A program made the position numbers and the translations under genes. DNA of 64,000 bases from Chamaelirium japonicum (taxonomy: Eukaryota; Streptophyta; Magnoliopsida; Liliales; Melanthiaceae): positions 83,767,995 through 83,831,994 of the forward strand of contig OX393555.1 of NCBI GenBank assembly GCA_947650365.1, read 5' to 3'. Each line of letters begins with the position of its first letter. Position 1 is the first letter of the stretch. The notes under the pieces are model-generated. The model searched no databases. It saw only the letters and a program-made list of their open reading frames with translations, and was not told where the DNA came from. Shown here one piece after another: positions 26,234 to 36,512 of this stretch.

Positions 26234-26440
26234 GATTGTACGAATGAGATAGAATGGATCGTACGAATGAATTAGAATGGATACATTCATGCGAATGAAT
26301 TAGAATGGATCATACGAATGAATTAGAATGGATTCATTCGTGCGAATGAATTAGAATGGATCGTACGAATAAGTAAGAATGGATCGTACGAATGAAATAG
26401 AATGGATTAAATTAGAATGAATCGTACGAATGAATTAGAA
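26234..26440 (+). repeat. 208-bp composite module, copy (F)
   Basis: Same order, with AAGTAAG for GAGTAAG and a GATTAAATTAG form of the 38-bp unit. A GAAATAG unit precedes the 38-bp unit. Confidence 0.8.
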
Positions 26441-26539
26441 TGGATCGTACGAATGAAATAGAATGGATCGTATGAATGAATTAGAATGGATCGTGCGAAT
26501 GAATTAGAATGGATCGTACGAATGAAATAGAATGGATTC

Positions 26540-26844
26540 GCACGAATGTATCCATTCTAATTCAATGGATCGTGCGAATGAATTAGAATGGATCGTATGA
26601 ATGAATTAGAATGGATCGTACGAAGGAATTAGAATGGATCGTACGAATGAATTAGAATAGATCGTACGAATGAATTAGAATGGATTGAATTAGAATGAAT
26701 CGTACGAATGAATTAGAATGAATCATACCGTACGAATGAATTAGAATGGATCATACGAATGAAATAGAATGGATCGTATGAATGAATTAGAATGGATCGT
26801 GCGAATGAATTAGAATGGATCGTACGAATGAAATAGAATGGATT
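26540..26844. repeat. R islet followed by F
   Basis: A 33-bp R islet (26540-26572), then F to 26844 with a 38-bp unit and ATACC variant. Both edges use GGATTCGCACGAATGTATCC, so this looks like two copies of the same junction bracketing a short forward stretch. Confidence 0.85.
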
Positions 26845-27517
26845 CGCACGAATGTATCCATTCTAATTCATTCGCACGATCCATTCTTACTCATTCGTAC
26901 GATCCATTCTAATTAATTCGTACGATCCATTCTAATTCATTCGTACGACCCATTCTAATTCATTCGTACGATCCAATCTAGTTCATTCGTATGATCCATT
27001 CTTACTCATTCGTACGATCCATTCTAATTCATTCGTACGATCCATTCTAATTCATTCGTACGATCCATTCTAATTCATTTGTACGATCCATTCGTACGAT
27101 CAATTCTATTTCATTCGTACGATCCATTCTAATTCATTCGCACGATCTATTTTAATTCATTCGTACTATCCATTCTAATTCCTTCGTACGATCCATTCTA
27201 ATTCCTTCGTACGATCCATTCTAATTCATCCGTACGATTCATTCTAATGCAATCCATTCTAATTCATTCGTACGATCCATTCCAAATCATTCGTACGATC
27301 CATTCTAATTCATTCTAATTCAATCGCACAATCCATTCTAATTCATTCGTACGAAGGTATCCATTCTAATTCATTCGCACAATCTATTCTAATTGAATAG
27401 ATTCTAATTCATTCGTACGGTATGATTCCATTCTAATTCATTCGCACGATCCATTCTAATTCATTCATACGATCCATTCTATTTCATTCGTACGATCCAT
27501 TCTTACTCATTCGTACG
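26845..27517 (-). repeat. R block
   Basis: Reverse units. From about 26940 it belongs to the third copy of the palindrome's outer segment. It contains CGGTATGATTCC near 27418 and ends at CGTACGATCGTACC. Confidence 0.91.
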
Positions 27518-27950
27518 ATCGTACCAATGAATCAGAATGGATTAGAATGGATCCATTCCAATTAGAATGGATCATACGAAGGAATTAGAATGGATCGTGC
27601 GAATAAATTAGAATGGATCGTATGAATGAATTAGAATAGATTGTGCGAATGGATTAGAATGGATCATACGATTGAGTAAGAATGGATTGTACGAATGAAA
27701 TAGAATAGATCGTACGAATGAATTAGAATGGATCGTGCGAATAAATTAGAATGGATCGTATGAATGAATTAGAATGGATCGTGCGAATGAATTAGAATAT
27801 AGATCGTACGAATGAATTAGAATGGATCGTATGAATGAACTAGAATGGATCGTGCGAATGAATTAGAATGGATCGTACGAATGAAATAGAATTGATCGTA
27901 CGAATGGATCGTACGAATGAATTAGAATGGATCGTACGAATGAATTAGAA
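26940..27950. repeat. Third copy of the palindrome outer segment
   Basis: Matches 35.94-36.92 kb directly (offset 8995, dropping to 8972 after one unit is lost) and 31.39-32.34 kb in reverse. Shared rare markers are CTTATTTTAATTC-region variants, AATGCAATCC, TTGAATAGATTC, TATGATTCC, the GGATCC hairpin, GAATATAGATCG and GAATTGATCG. Confidence 0.86.
27081..27914. repeat. 834-bp segment with 67-bp perfect inverted ends
   Basis: 27081-27147 is the exact reverse complement of 27848-27914; both carry the rare GATCAATTC / GAATTGATC and a shortened CCATTCGTAC unit. Equivalent segments of 811 bp lie at 31414-32224 (inverted) and 36076-36886. No coding sequence lies inside, so I treat it as a satellite segment rather than a transposon. 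Confidence 0.83.
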
Positions 27951-27968
27951 TGGATACATTCGTGCGAA
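27518..27968 (+). repeat. F block with GGATCC hairpin
   Basis: Forward units beginning GTACCAATGAATCAG. Near 27550 a GGATCCATTCCAATTAG stretch gives a small internal palindrome. It contains a GAATATAGATCG unit near 27797 and ends at CATTCGTGCGAATCC. Confidence 0.9.
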
Positions 27969-28317
27969 TCCATTCTAATTCAATCCATTCTTATTCATTT
28001 GCACGATCCATTCGTATTCACTCAAACGATCCATTCTAATTCATTCATACGATCCATTCTAATTCATTCGTACGATCCATTCTAATTCATTCGTACGATC
28101 TATTCTATTTCATTCGTACAATCCATTCTTACTCAATCGTATGATCCATTCTAATTCATTCGCACGATCCATTCTAATTCATTCGCACGATCCATTCTAA
28201 TTCATTCGTACGATGATCCATTCTAATTCATTCGTAAGATCCATTCGTACGATCAATTCTATTTCATTCGTACGATCCATTCTAATTCATTCGTACGATC
28301 CATTCTAATTTATTCGT
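27969..28317 (-). repeat. R block
   Basis: Reverse units with GTATTCACTCAAACG near 28015 and another copy of the GATCAATTC end motif at about 28246-28300. It switches to F at TTCGTACAAATGG, where the 1.47-kb duplication starts. Confidence 0.9.
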
Positions 28318-29792
28318 ACAAATGGATTAGAATGGATCGTACGAATGAATTAGAATCGATACATTCGTGCGAATGAATTAGAATGGATCGTATGAATGAA
28401 TTAGATTGGATCGTATGAATGAATTAGAATGGATTGTATGAATTAGAATGGATATCTTCGTGCGAATGAATTAGAATGGATCGTACGAATGAAATAGAAT
28501 GGATTGTGTGAATGAATTAGAATGGATCGTGCGAATGAATTATAATGGATCGTATTAATGAATTAGAATGGATCGTGCGAATGAATTAGAATGGATCGTA
28601 CGAATGAGTAAGAATGGATCGTACGAATGAATTAGAATGGATTGAATTAGAATGAATCGTACGAATGAATTAGAATGGAATGTACGAATGAATTAGAATG
28701 GATCGTAGAATGGATCGTATGAATGAATTAGATTGGATCGTACGAATGAGTAAGAATGGATCATACGAATGAATTAGAATGGATCGTACGAATGAATTAG
28801 AATGGATCGTACGAATGAATTAGAATAGATTGTATGAATGAATTAGAATGGATCGTGCGAATGAATTAGAATGGATCGTACGAATGAATTAGAATGGATC
28901 GTACGAAAGAATTAGAATGGATACATTCGTGCAAAAGAATTAGAATGGATCGTATGAATGAAATAGAATAGATTGTGCGAATGAATTAGAATGGATCGTA
29001 CGAATGAATTAGAATGGATCGTGCGAATGAATTAGAATGGATCGTATTAATGAATTAGAATGGATCGTGCGAATGAATTAGAATGGATCGTACGAATGAG
29101 TAGGAATGGATCGTGCGAATGAATTAGAATGGATTGTACGAATGAATTAGAATGGATCGTACGAATGAATTAGAATGGATACATTCGTGCGAATCTATTC
29201 TATTTCATTCGTAAGAATCGATTCTAATTCATTCGCACGATCCATTCTAATTCATTCGTACGATCCATTCTAATTCATTCGTACGATCCATTCTAATTCA
29301 TTCGCACAATCTATTCTAATTCATTCGTACGATCCATTCTAATTCATTCGCACGATCCATTCTAATTCATTCATACGATCCATTCTATTTCATTCGTACG
29401 ATCCATTCCTACTCATTCGTACGATCCATTCTAATTCATTTGCACGAAGGTATCCATTATAATTCATTCGTATGATCCATTCTAATTCATTCGCATGAAT
29501 GTATCCATTCTAATTCATTCGTACGATGCATTCTATCTCATTCGTACAATCCATTCTATTTCATTCGTACGATCCATTCTAATTCATTCGCATGATCCAT
29601 TCTACTCATTCGTACGATCCATTCTAATTCATTCGCACGAATGAATCCATTCTAATTCATTCGTATGATCCATTCTAATTCATTCGTACAATCCATTCTA
29701 TTTCATTCGTATGATCCATTCTTACTCATTCGTACGATCCATTCGTATCCATTCTAATTTATTCGTACGATCTATTCTAATTCATTCGTACG
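28310..29792. repeat. 1.47-kb dispersed duplication, copy 2
   Basis: Second copy of 23541-25008. It has a complete 38-bp unit near 28650 where copy 1 lacks 15 bp, and GCATGATCC near 29591 in place of GCACGATCC. Confidence 0.87.
28318..29193 (+). repeat. F block
   Basis: Forward units, all within the 1.47-kb duplicate: GGATATCTTCGTGC near 28451, GATCGTAGAATGG (a 13-bp short unit) near 28700, GAGTAGG at 29098. It ends CGTGCGAATC. Confidence 0.91.
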
Positions 29793-30371
29793 ATCCATTC
29801 TAATTCATTTGTATGATCCATTCGTACGATCCATTCTAATTCATTTGTACGATCCATTCGTACGATCCATTCTAATTCATTCGCACGATCCATTCTAATT
29901 CATTCATACGATCCATTCTAATTCATTCGTACGATCCATTCTAATTCATTTGTACGATCCATTCTAATTCATTCGCACAATCTATTCTAATTCATTCGTA
30001 CGATCCATTCTAATTCATTTGTACGATCCATTCTAATTCATTCGTACGATTCATTCTAATTCAATCCATTCTAATTCATTCCATTCTAATTCATTCGCAC
30101 GATCCATTCGCATTCACTCAAACGATCCATTCTAATTCATTCATACAATCCATTCTAATTCTTTTGCACGAATGTATCCATTCTAATTCGTTCATACGAT
30201 CCATTCGTGCGAATCCATTCTATTTCATTCGTACGATCCATTCTATCTCATTCGTACAATCCATTCTATTTCATTCGTATGATCCATTCTAATTCATTCG
30301 TACGGTATGATTCATTCTAATTCATTCGTACGATTCATTCTAATTCAATCCATTCTAATTCATTCGTACGA
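29194..30371 (-). repeat. R block
   Basis: Reverse units. The 1.47-kb duplicate ends near 29.79 kb. It has two shortened CCATTCGTACGATCC units near 29820-29860 and GCATTCACTCAAACG at about 30108. It contains a CGTGCGAATCC seam near 30205 in which an F remnant of only about 8 bp survives. It ends CGTACGATCGTACG. Confidence 0.9.
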
Positions 30372-30563
30372 TCGTACGAATGAAATAGAATGGATCCTAC
30401 GAATGAATTAGAATGGATCCATTCTAATTCATTCGTACGATCCATTCTAATTCATTCGTACAATCCATTCTAATTCCTTCGTACGATCCATTCTAATTCA
30501 TTCGTACGATCCATTCTAATTCATTCGCACGATCCATTTAATTAGAATGGATACATTCGTGCG
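30372..30563. repeat. Switch complex with 40-bp perfect palindrome
   Basis: F 30372-30417, R to 30538, F 30540-30563, then CGTGCGAATCC into R. The F-to-R turn is a perfect 40-bp palindrome (30398-30437) centred on GGATCC, nearly two whole units back to back. Confidence 0.88.
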
Positions 30564-31786
30564 AATCCATTCTATTTCATTCGTACGATCCATTCTAATT
30601 CATTCGCACGATCCATTCTAATTCATTCGTGCGATCCATTCTAATTCATTCGTACGATCCATTCTAATTCATTCGTACAATCCATTCTAATTCATTCGTA
30701 CGATCCATTCTAATTCATTCATACGATCCATTCTAATTCATTAGCACAATCTATTCTAATTCATTCGTACGATCCATTCTAATTCATTCGCACGATCCAT
30801 TCTAATTCATTCGCACGAATGTATCCATTCTAATTCATTTGCACGAATGTATCCACTCTAATTCATTCGTACGATCCATTCTAATTCATTAGCACGATCC
30901 ATTCTAATTCATTCGTACGATCTATTCTAATTCATTTATACGATCCAATCTAATTTATTCATACGATCCATTCTAATTCATTCGTACGATCCATTCTAAT
31001 TCATTCGTACGATCCATTCTAATTCGTGCGAATGTATCCATTCTAATTCATTCGTACGATCCATTCTAATTCATTCGTACGAATGTATCCATTCTAATTC
31101 ATTTGTACGAATGTATCCACTCTAATTCATTCGTACGATCCATTCTAATTCATTAGCACGATCCATTCTAATTCATTCGTACGATCCATTCTAATTCATT
31201 TATACGATCCAATCTAATTCATTCGCACGATCAATTCGCATTCACTCAAACGATCCATTCTAATTCATTCATATGATCCATTCTAATTCATTCGCACGAA
31301 TGTTTCCATTCTAATTCATTAGCACGATTCATTCTAATTCATTCGTACGATCTATTCTAATTCATTCATACAATCCATTCTAATTCATTCGTACGATCCA
31401 TTCTAATTCATTCGTACGATCCATTCGTACGATCAATTCTATTTCATTCGTACGATCCATTCTAATTCATTCGCACGATCCATTCTAGTTCATTCATACG
31501 ATCCATTCTAATTCATTCGTACGATCTATATTCTAATTCATTCGCACGATCCATTCTAATTCATTCATACGATCCATTCTAATTTATTCGCACGATCCAC
31601 TCTAATTCATTCGTACGATCTATTCTATTTCATTCGTACAATCCATTCTTACTCAATCGTATGATCCATTCTAATCCATTCGCACAATCTATTCTAATTT
31701 ATTCGCACGATCCATTCTAATTCCTTCGTACGATCCATTCTAATTGGAATGGATCCATTCTAATCCATTCCGATTCATTGGTACGA
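30564..31786 (-). repeat. R block
   Basis: Reverse units. Two near copies of a CACGAATGTATCC / ATTAGCACG / TTTATACG string lie at about 30820-30960 and 31080-31225. The left arm of the giant palindrome begins near 31385. A GGATCC turn lies near 31750, and the block ends at GGTACGATCGTACG. Confidence 0.9.
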
Positions 31787-32224
31787 TCGTACGAATGAGT
31801 AAGAATGGATCGTACGAATGAAATAGAATGGATCGTATGAATGAATTAGAATGGATCGTGCGAATGAATTAGAATGGAATCATACCGTACGAATGAATTA
31901 GAATCTATTCAATTAGAATAGATTGTGCGAATGAATTAGAATGGATACCTTCGTACGAATGAATTAGAATGGATTGCGCGATTGAATTAGAATGAATTAG
32001 AATGGATCGTACGAATGAATTGGAATGGATCGTACGAATGAATTAGAATGGATTGCATTAGAATGAATCGTACGGATGAATTAGAATGGATCGTACGAAG
32101 GAATTAGAATGGATCGTACGAAGGAATTAGAATGGATAGTACGAATGAATTAAAATAGATCGTGCGAATGAATTAGAATGGATCGTACGAATGAAATAGA
32201 ATTGATCGTACGAATGGATCGTAC
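31414..32224. repeat. 811-bp segment with inverted ends (inverted copy)
   Basis: 31414-31480 and 32158-32224 are the 67-bp inverted ends found at 27081 and 27848. The interior is the reverse complement of the interior at 36076-36886 and lacks the one extra unit of the 27-kb copy. Confidence 0.82.
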
Positions 32225-32386
32225 AAATGAATTAGAATGGATCGTACGAATGAATTAGAATGGATCGTACGAATGAATTAGAATGGATCGTACGAATGAG
32301 TAAGAATAGATAATGCGAATGAACTAGATTGGATCGTACGAATGAATTAGAATGGGTCGTACGAATGAATTAGAATGGATACACGA
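31787..32386 (+). repeat. F block
   Basis: Forward units with GGAATCATACCG near 31890, TCTATTCAATTAG near 31910, GATTGCATTAG near 32052 and GATAATGCG near 32307. Each is mirrored in the right palindrome arm or at 27 kb. It ends at GATACACGATCCAGATCC. Confidence 0.9.
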
Positions 32387-32543
32387 TCCAGATCCATTCT
32401 AATTCATTTGCACAATCTATTCTAATTCATTCGTAGGATCGTGCGAATGAATTAGAATGGATCGTACGAATGTGTAAGAATGGATCGTACGAATGAATTA
32501 GAATGGATCGTATGAATGAATTAGAATGGATACATTCGTGCAA
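32387..32543. repeat. R islet then F
   Basis: R 32387-32438 (GATCCAGATCC to CGTAGGATCG), then F to 32543 ending ACATTCGTGCAAATCC, a variant of the CGTGCGAATCC junction. Confidence 0.88.
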
Positions 32544-33068
32544 ATCCATTCTATTTCATTCGTACGATCCATTCTAATTCATTCGCACGATCCATTCTTA
32601 CTCATTCGTATGATCCATTCTAATTCATTCGTACGATCCATTCTAATTCAATCCATTCTAATTCATTCGTACGATCCATTCTTACTCATTCGTACGATCC
32701 ATTCTAATTCATTCGCACGAATGAATCCATTCTAATTCATTCGTATGATCCATTCTAATTCATTCGCATGAATGTATCCATTCTAATTCATTCGTACGAT
32801 CCATTCTATCTCATTCGTACAATCCATTCTATTTCATTCGTACGATCCATTCTAATTCATTCGCACGATCCATTCTACTCATTCGTACGATCCATTCTAA
32901 TTCATTCGCACGAATGAATCCATTCTAATTCATTCGTATGATCCATTCTAATTCATTCGTACAATCCATTCTATTTCATTCGTACGATCCATTCTTACTC
33001 ATTCGTACGATCCATTCGTATCCATTCTAATTCATTCGTACGATCTATTCTAATTCATTCGTACGATC
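32544..33068 (-). repeat. R block
   Basis: Reverse units. The first ~280 bp hold a composite module. The rest (to about 33060) is a third copy of the end of the 1.47-kb duplication: CTACTC at 32875 versus 24818 and 29602, and the shortened CCATTCGTATCC unit near 33010. Confidence 0.9.
32620..32826 (-). repeat. 208-bp composite module, copy (R)
   Basis: Reverse of the module at 836-1043. It lies over the accidental + strand frame 32526-32735 caused by TTACTC and TATTTC replacing TAATTC. Confidence 0.82.
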
Positions 33069-33532
33069 CTATGAATGAATTAGAATAGATTGTGCGAATG
33101 AATTAGAATGGATATGGATCGTGTATCCATTCTAATTCATTCGTACGACCCATTCTAATTCATTCGTACGATCCATTCTAATTCATTCGCACGATCAATT
33201 CTAATTCATTCGCACGATCCATTCTAATTCATTACTACGATCCATTCTAATTCATTCATACGATCCATTCTAATTCATTCATACGATCCATTCTAATTCA
33301 TTCGCACGATCCATTCGCATTCATTCGCACGATCCATTCTAATTCATTCGTACGATCCATTTTAATTCATGCGCACAATCTATTCTAATTCATTCGCACA
33401 ATCTATTCTAATTCATTCGTACGATCCATTCTAATTCATTCGTACGATCCATTCTAATTCATTCGTACGATCCATTCTAATTCATTCGCACGCTATTCTA
33501 ATTCATTCGTAGGATCCATTCTAATTCATTCG
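33069..33532. repeat. Short F then R block
   Basis: F 33069-33113 ends GGATATGGATCGTGTATC; R follows to 33532 with TTACTACG, GCATTCATTCGCACG and the truncated unit CGCACGCTATTC (33489). It ends at CGTGCAAAAG. Confidence 0.89.
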
Positions 33533-33818
33533 TGCAAAAGAATTAGAATGGATCATACGAATGAATTAGAATGGATCGTATGCATGAATTAGAATGGATC
33601 GTACGAATGAATTAGAATGGATCGTACGAATGAATTAGAATGGATCGTATGAATGAATTAGAATGGATCGTATGAATGAATTAGAATGGATCGTGCGAAT
33701 AAATTAGAATGGATCGTATGAATGAATTAGAATGGATCGTACGAATTAAATAGAATGGATTGTACGAATGAGATAGAATGGATCGTACGAATGAATTAGA
33801 ATGGATACATTCGTGCGA
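33533..33818 (+). repeat. F block
   Basis: Forward units with GTATGCATG near 33580 and GATTGTACGAATGAGATAG near 33757, mirrored at 34.56-34.84 kb. It ends CATTCGTGCGAATCC. Confidence 0.9.
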
Positions 33819-34552
33819 ATCCATTCTATTTCATTCGTACGATCCTTTCTAATTCATTCGCACAATCCATTCTAATTCATTCATACGATCCATTCTAATT
33901 CTTTCGTATGATCCATTCTATTTCATTCGTACGATCGTACGAATGAATTAGAATGGATTGAATTAGAATGAATCGTACAAATGAATTAGAATGAATCGTA
34001 CGAATGAATTAGAATTCATTCGTACGATCCATTCTAATTTATTCGTACAATCCATTCTAATTCATTCGTACGATCCATTCTAATTCATTCGCACGCTATT
34101 CTAATTCATTCGTAGGATCCATTCTAATTCATTCGTGCAAAAGAATTAGAATGGATCGTACGAATGAATTAGAATGGATCGTATGCATGAATTAGAATGG
34201 ATTGTGCGAATGAATTAGAATGGATCGTACGAATGAATTAGAATGGCGTACGATCCATTCTAATTCATTCGTACGATCCATTCTAATTCATTCATATGAT
34301 CCATTCTAATTCATTCATACGATCCATTCTATTTCATTTGTATGAACCATTCTAATTCATTCGTACGGTATGATTCATTCTAATTCATTCGTACGATTCA
34401 TTCTAATTCAATCCATTCTAATTCATTCGTACGATCGTACGAATGAAATAGAATGGATCGTACGAATGAATTAGAATGGATCGTATGAATGAATTAGAAT
34501 GGATCGTGCAAATGAATTAGAATGGATCGTACGAATGAAATAGAATGGATTC
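33819..34552. repeat. Palindrome centre: R-F-R-F-R-F
   Basis: R to 33935, F to 34012 (turn at AGAATTCATTCG), R to 34130, F to 34249 (turn at GGCGTACGATCC), R to 34434, F to 34552. The symmetry axis lies near 34.15-34.19 kb; 34.01-34.365 kb is the non-mirrored spacer. Confidence 0.86.
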
Positions 34553-34838
34553 GCACGAATGTATCCATTCTAATTCATTCGTACGATCCATTCTATCTCA
34601 TTCGTACAATCCTTTCTATTTCATTCATACGATCCATTCTAATTCATTCATACGATCCATTCTAATTTATTCGCACGATCCATTCTAATTCATTCATACG
34701 ATCCATTCTAATTCATTCATATGATCCATTCTAATTCAATCACACGATCCATTCTAATTCATTCGTACGATCCATTCTAATTCATGCATACGATCCATTC
34801 TAATTCATTCGTACGATCCATTCTAATTCTTTTGCACA
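34553..34838 (-). repeat. R block
   Basis: Mirror of 33533-33818. Ends TTTTGCACAAATG, where the left arm reads CGTGCAAAAG. Confidence 0.9.
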
Positions 34839-35203
34839 AATGAATTAGAATGGATCCTACGAATGAATTAGAATAGCGTGCGAATGAATTAGAATGGATC
34901 GTACGAATGAATTAGAATGGATCGTACGAATGAATTAGAATAGATTGTGTGAATGAATTTGAATAGATAGTGCGCATGAATTAGAATGGATCGTACGAAT
35001 GAATTAGAATGGATCGTGCGAATGAATGCGAATGGATCGTGCGAATGAATTAGAATGGATCGTATGAATGAATTAGAACGGATCGTAGTAATGAATTAGA
35101 ATGGATCGTGCGAATGAATTAGAATGGATCGTGCGAATGAATTAGAATGGATCGTACGAATGAATTAGAATGGGTCGTACGAATGAATTAGAATGGATAC
35201 ACG
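34839..35203 (+). repeat. F block
   Basis: Forward units with the truncated GAATAGCGTGCG unit near 34870, GATAGTGCGCATG near 34966, GAATGCGAATGG near 35025 and GTAGTAATG near 35088. It ends at GATACACGATCC. Confidence 0.9.
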
Positions 35204-35783
35204 ATCCAGATCCATTCTAATTCATTCGCACAATCTATTCTAATTCATTCGTAGGAGCGTACGAATGAATTAGAATAGATCGTACGAATGAATTAGAATG
35301 GATACGAATGGATCGTACGAATGAGTAAGAATGGATCGTATGAATGAAATAGAATGGATTGTACGAATGAATTAGAATGGATCATACGAATGAATTAGAA
35401 TGGATTCATTCGTGCGAATGAATTAGAATGGATCGTACGAATGAGTAGAATGGATCATGCGAATGAATTAGAATGGATCGTACGAATGAAATAGAATGGA
35501 TTGCACGAATGAGATAGAATGGATCGTACGAATGAATTAGAATGGATACATTCATGCGAATGAATTAGAATGGATCATACGAATGAATTAGAATGGATTC
35601 ATTCGTGCGAATGAATTAGAATGGATCGTACGAATGAGTAAGAATGGATCGTACGAATGAATTAGAATGGATTGAATTAGAATGGATCGTACGAATGAAT
35701 TAGAATGGATCGTACGAATAAGTAAGAATAGATCGTGCGAAAGAATTAGAATGGATCGTACAAATGAAATAGAATGGATTCGC
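35204..35783. repeat. R islet then F block
   Basis: R islet to 35256 (ends CGTAGGAGCG), then F with GGATACGAATGG near 35300, a 22-bp GAGTAGAATGG unit near 35443 and a composite module. It ends GGATTCGCACGAATG. Confidence 0.89.
35499..35700 (+). repeat. 208-bp composite module, copy (F)
   Basis: Begins GATTGCACGAATGAGATAG. The 38-bp unit carries GGATCG instead of GAATCG near 35680. It underlies the accidental minus-strand frame at 35588-35797. Confidence 0.81.
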
Positions 35784-35932
35784 ACGAATGTATCCATTCT
35801 AATTCATTCATACGATCCATTCTAATTCATTCGTACGATCCATTCTTACTCATTCGTACGATACATTCTAATTCATTCGCACGATCCTACGAATGAATTA
35901 GAATAGATTGTGCGAATGAATTAGAATGGATC
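35784..35932. repeat. Short R then F
   Basis: R 35784-35885, then CGATCCTACGAATG into a 46-bp F piece ending GGATCTGGATCGTGTATC. Confidence 0.88.
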
Positions 35933-36512
35933 TGGATCGTGTATCCATTCTAATTCATTCGTACGACCCATTCAAATTCATTAGTACGATCCATTCTAAT
36001 TCATTCGCACGATCCATTCTTACTCATTCGTACGATCCATTCTAATTCATTCGTACGATCCATTCTAATTCATTCGTACGATCCATTCGTACGATCAATT
36101 CTATTTCATTCGTATGATCCATTCTAATTCATTCGCACGATCTATTCTAATTCATTCATACTATCCATTCTAATTCCTTTGTACGATCCATTCTAATTCC
36201 TTCGTACGATCCATTCTAGTTCATCCGTACGATTCATTCTAATGCAATCCATTCTAATTCATTCGTACGATCCATTCCAATTCATTCGTACGATCCATTC
36301 TAATTCATTCTAATTCAATCGCACAATCCATTCTAATTCATTCGTACGAAGGTATCCATTCTAATTCATTCGCACAATCTGTTCTAATTGAATAGATTCT
36401 AATTCATTCGTACGGTATGATTCCATTCTAATTCATTCGCACGATCCATTCTAATTCATTCATACGATCCATTCCATTTCATTCGTACGATCCATTCTTA
36501 CTCATTCGTACG
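35933..36512 (-). repeat. R block
   Basis: Reverse units with GACCCATTC near 35965, AATGCAATCC near 36240, TTGAATAGATTC near 36388 and TATGATTCC at 36416, all mirrored in the left arm. It ends CGTACGATCGTAC. Confidence 0.9.

Larger units (their letters stand above)
25006..26539 (+). repeat. F block
   Basis: Forward units with two full composite modules (25221 and 26234), GGATACGAATGGATCG near 25020 and the GTTTGAGTGAATGCG relative at 25848. It ends GGATTCGCACGAATG. Confidence 0.91.
32350..33154. repeat. ~805-bp segment with ~90-bp inverted ends
   Basis: Ends are GGGTCGTACG to TAGGATCG (about 32350-32441) and the reverse form (about 33064-33154). The interior is the reverse complement of 35168-35973. 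R islet 32387-32438, F 32439-32543, R 32544-33068, F 33069-33113. Confidence 0.82.
31385..34012. repeat. Giant palindrome, left arm (~2.63 kb)
   Basis: Read on the opposite strand this matches 34.365-36.915 kb, with block switches, rare units and junctions in mirrored order. Anchors: GATCAATTCT 31431 with AGAATTGATC ending 36869; GGATCCAT near 31750 with 36545; the ATACACGATCC ends at 32.39 and 33.12 kb with 35.94 and 35.20 kb; CGCTATTC 33491 with GAATAGCG near 34870; CGATCG 33932 with 34437. The arms differ by point changes and about three unit-length indels. Confidence 0.87.
35168..35973. repeat. ~806-bp segment with inverted ends (mirror copy)
   Basis: Same inverted ends and interior as 32350-33154, in opposite orientation: R islet 35204-35256, F 35257-35783, R 35784-35885, F 35886-35932. 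Confidence 0.82.

Noticed and set aside
27081-27914. Calling the 834-bp segment a DNA transposon
   Set aside because: It has inverted ends and several copies, but no target-site duplication can be told apart in satellite flanks, there is no transposase, and the interior is ordinary satellite. Recombination explains it as well, so it is kept as a repeat.
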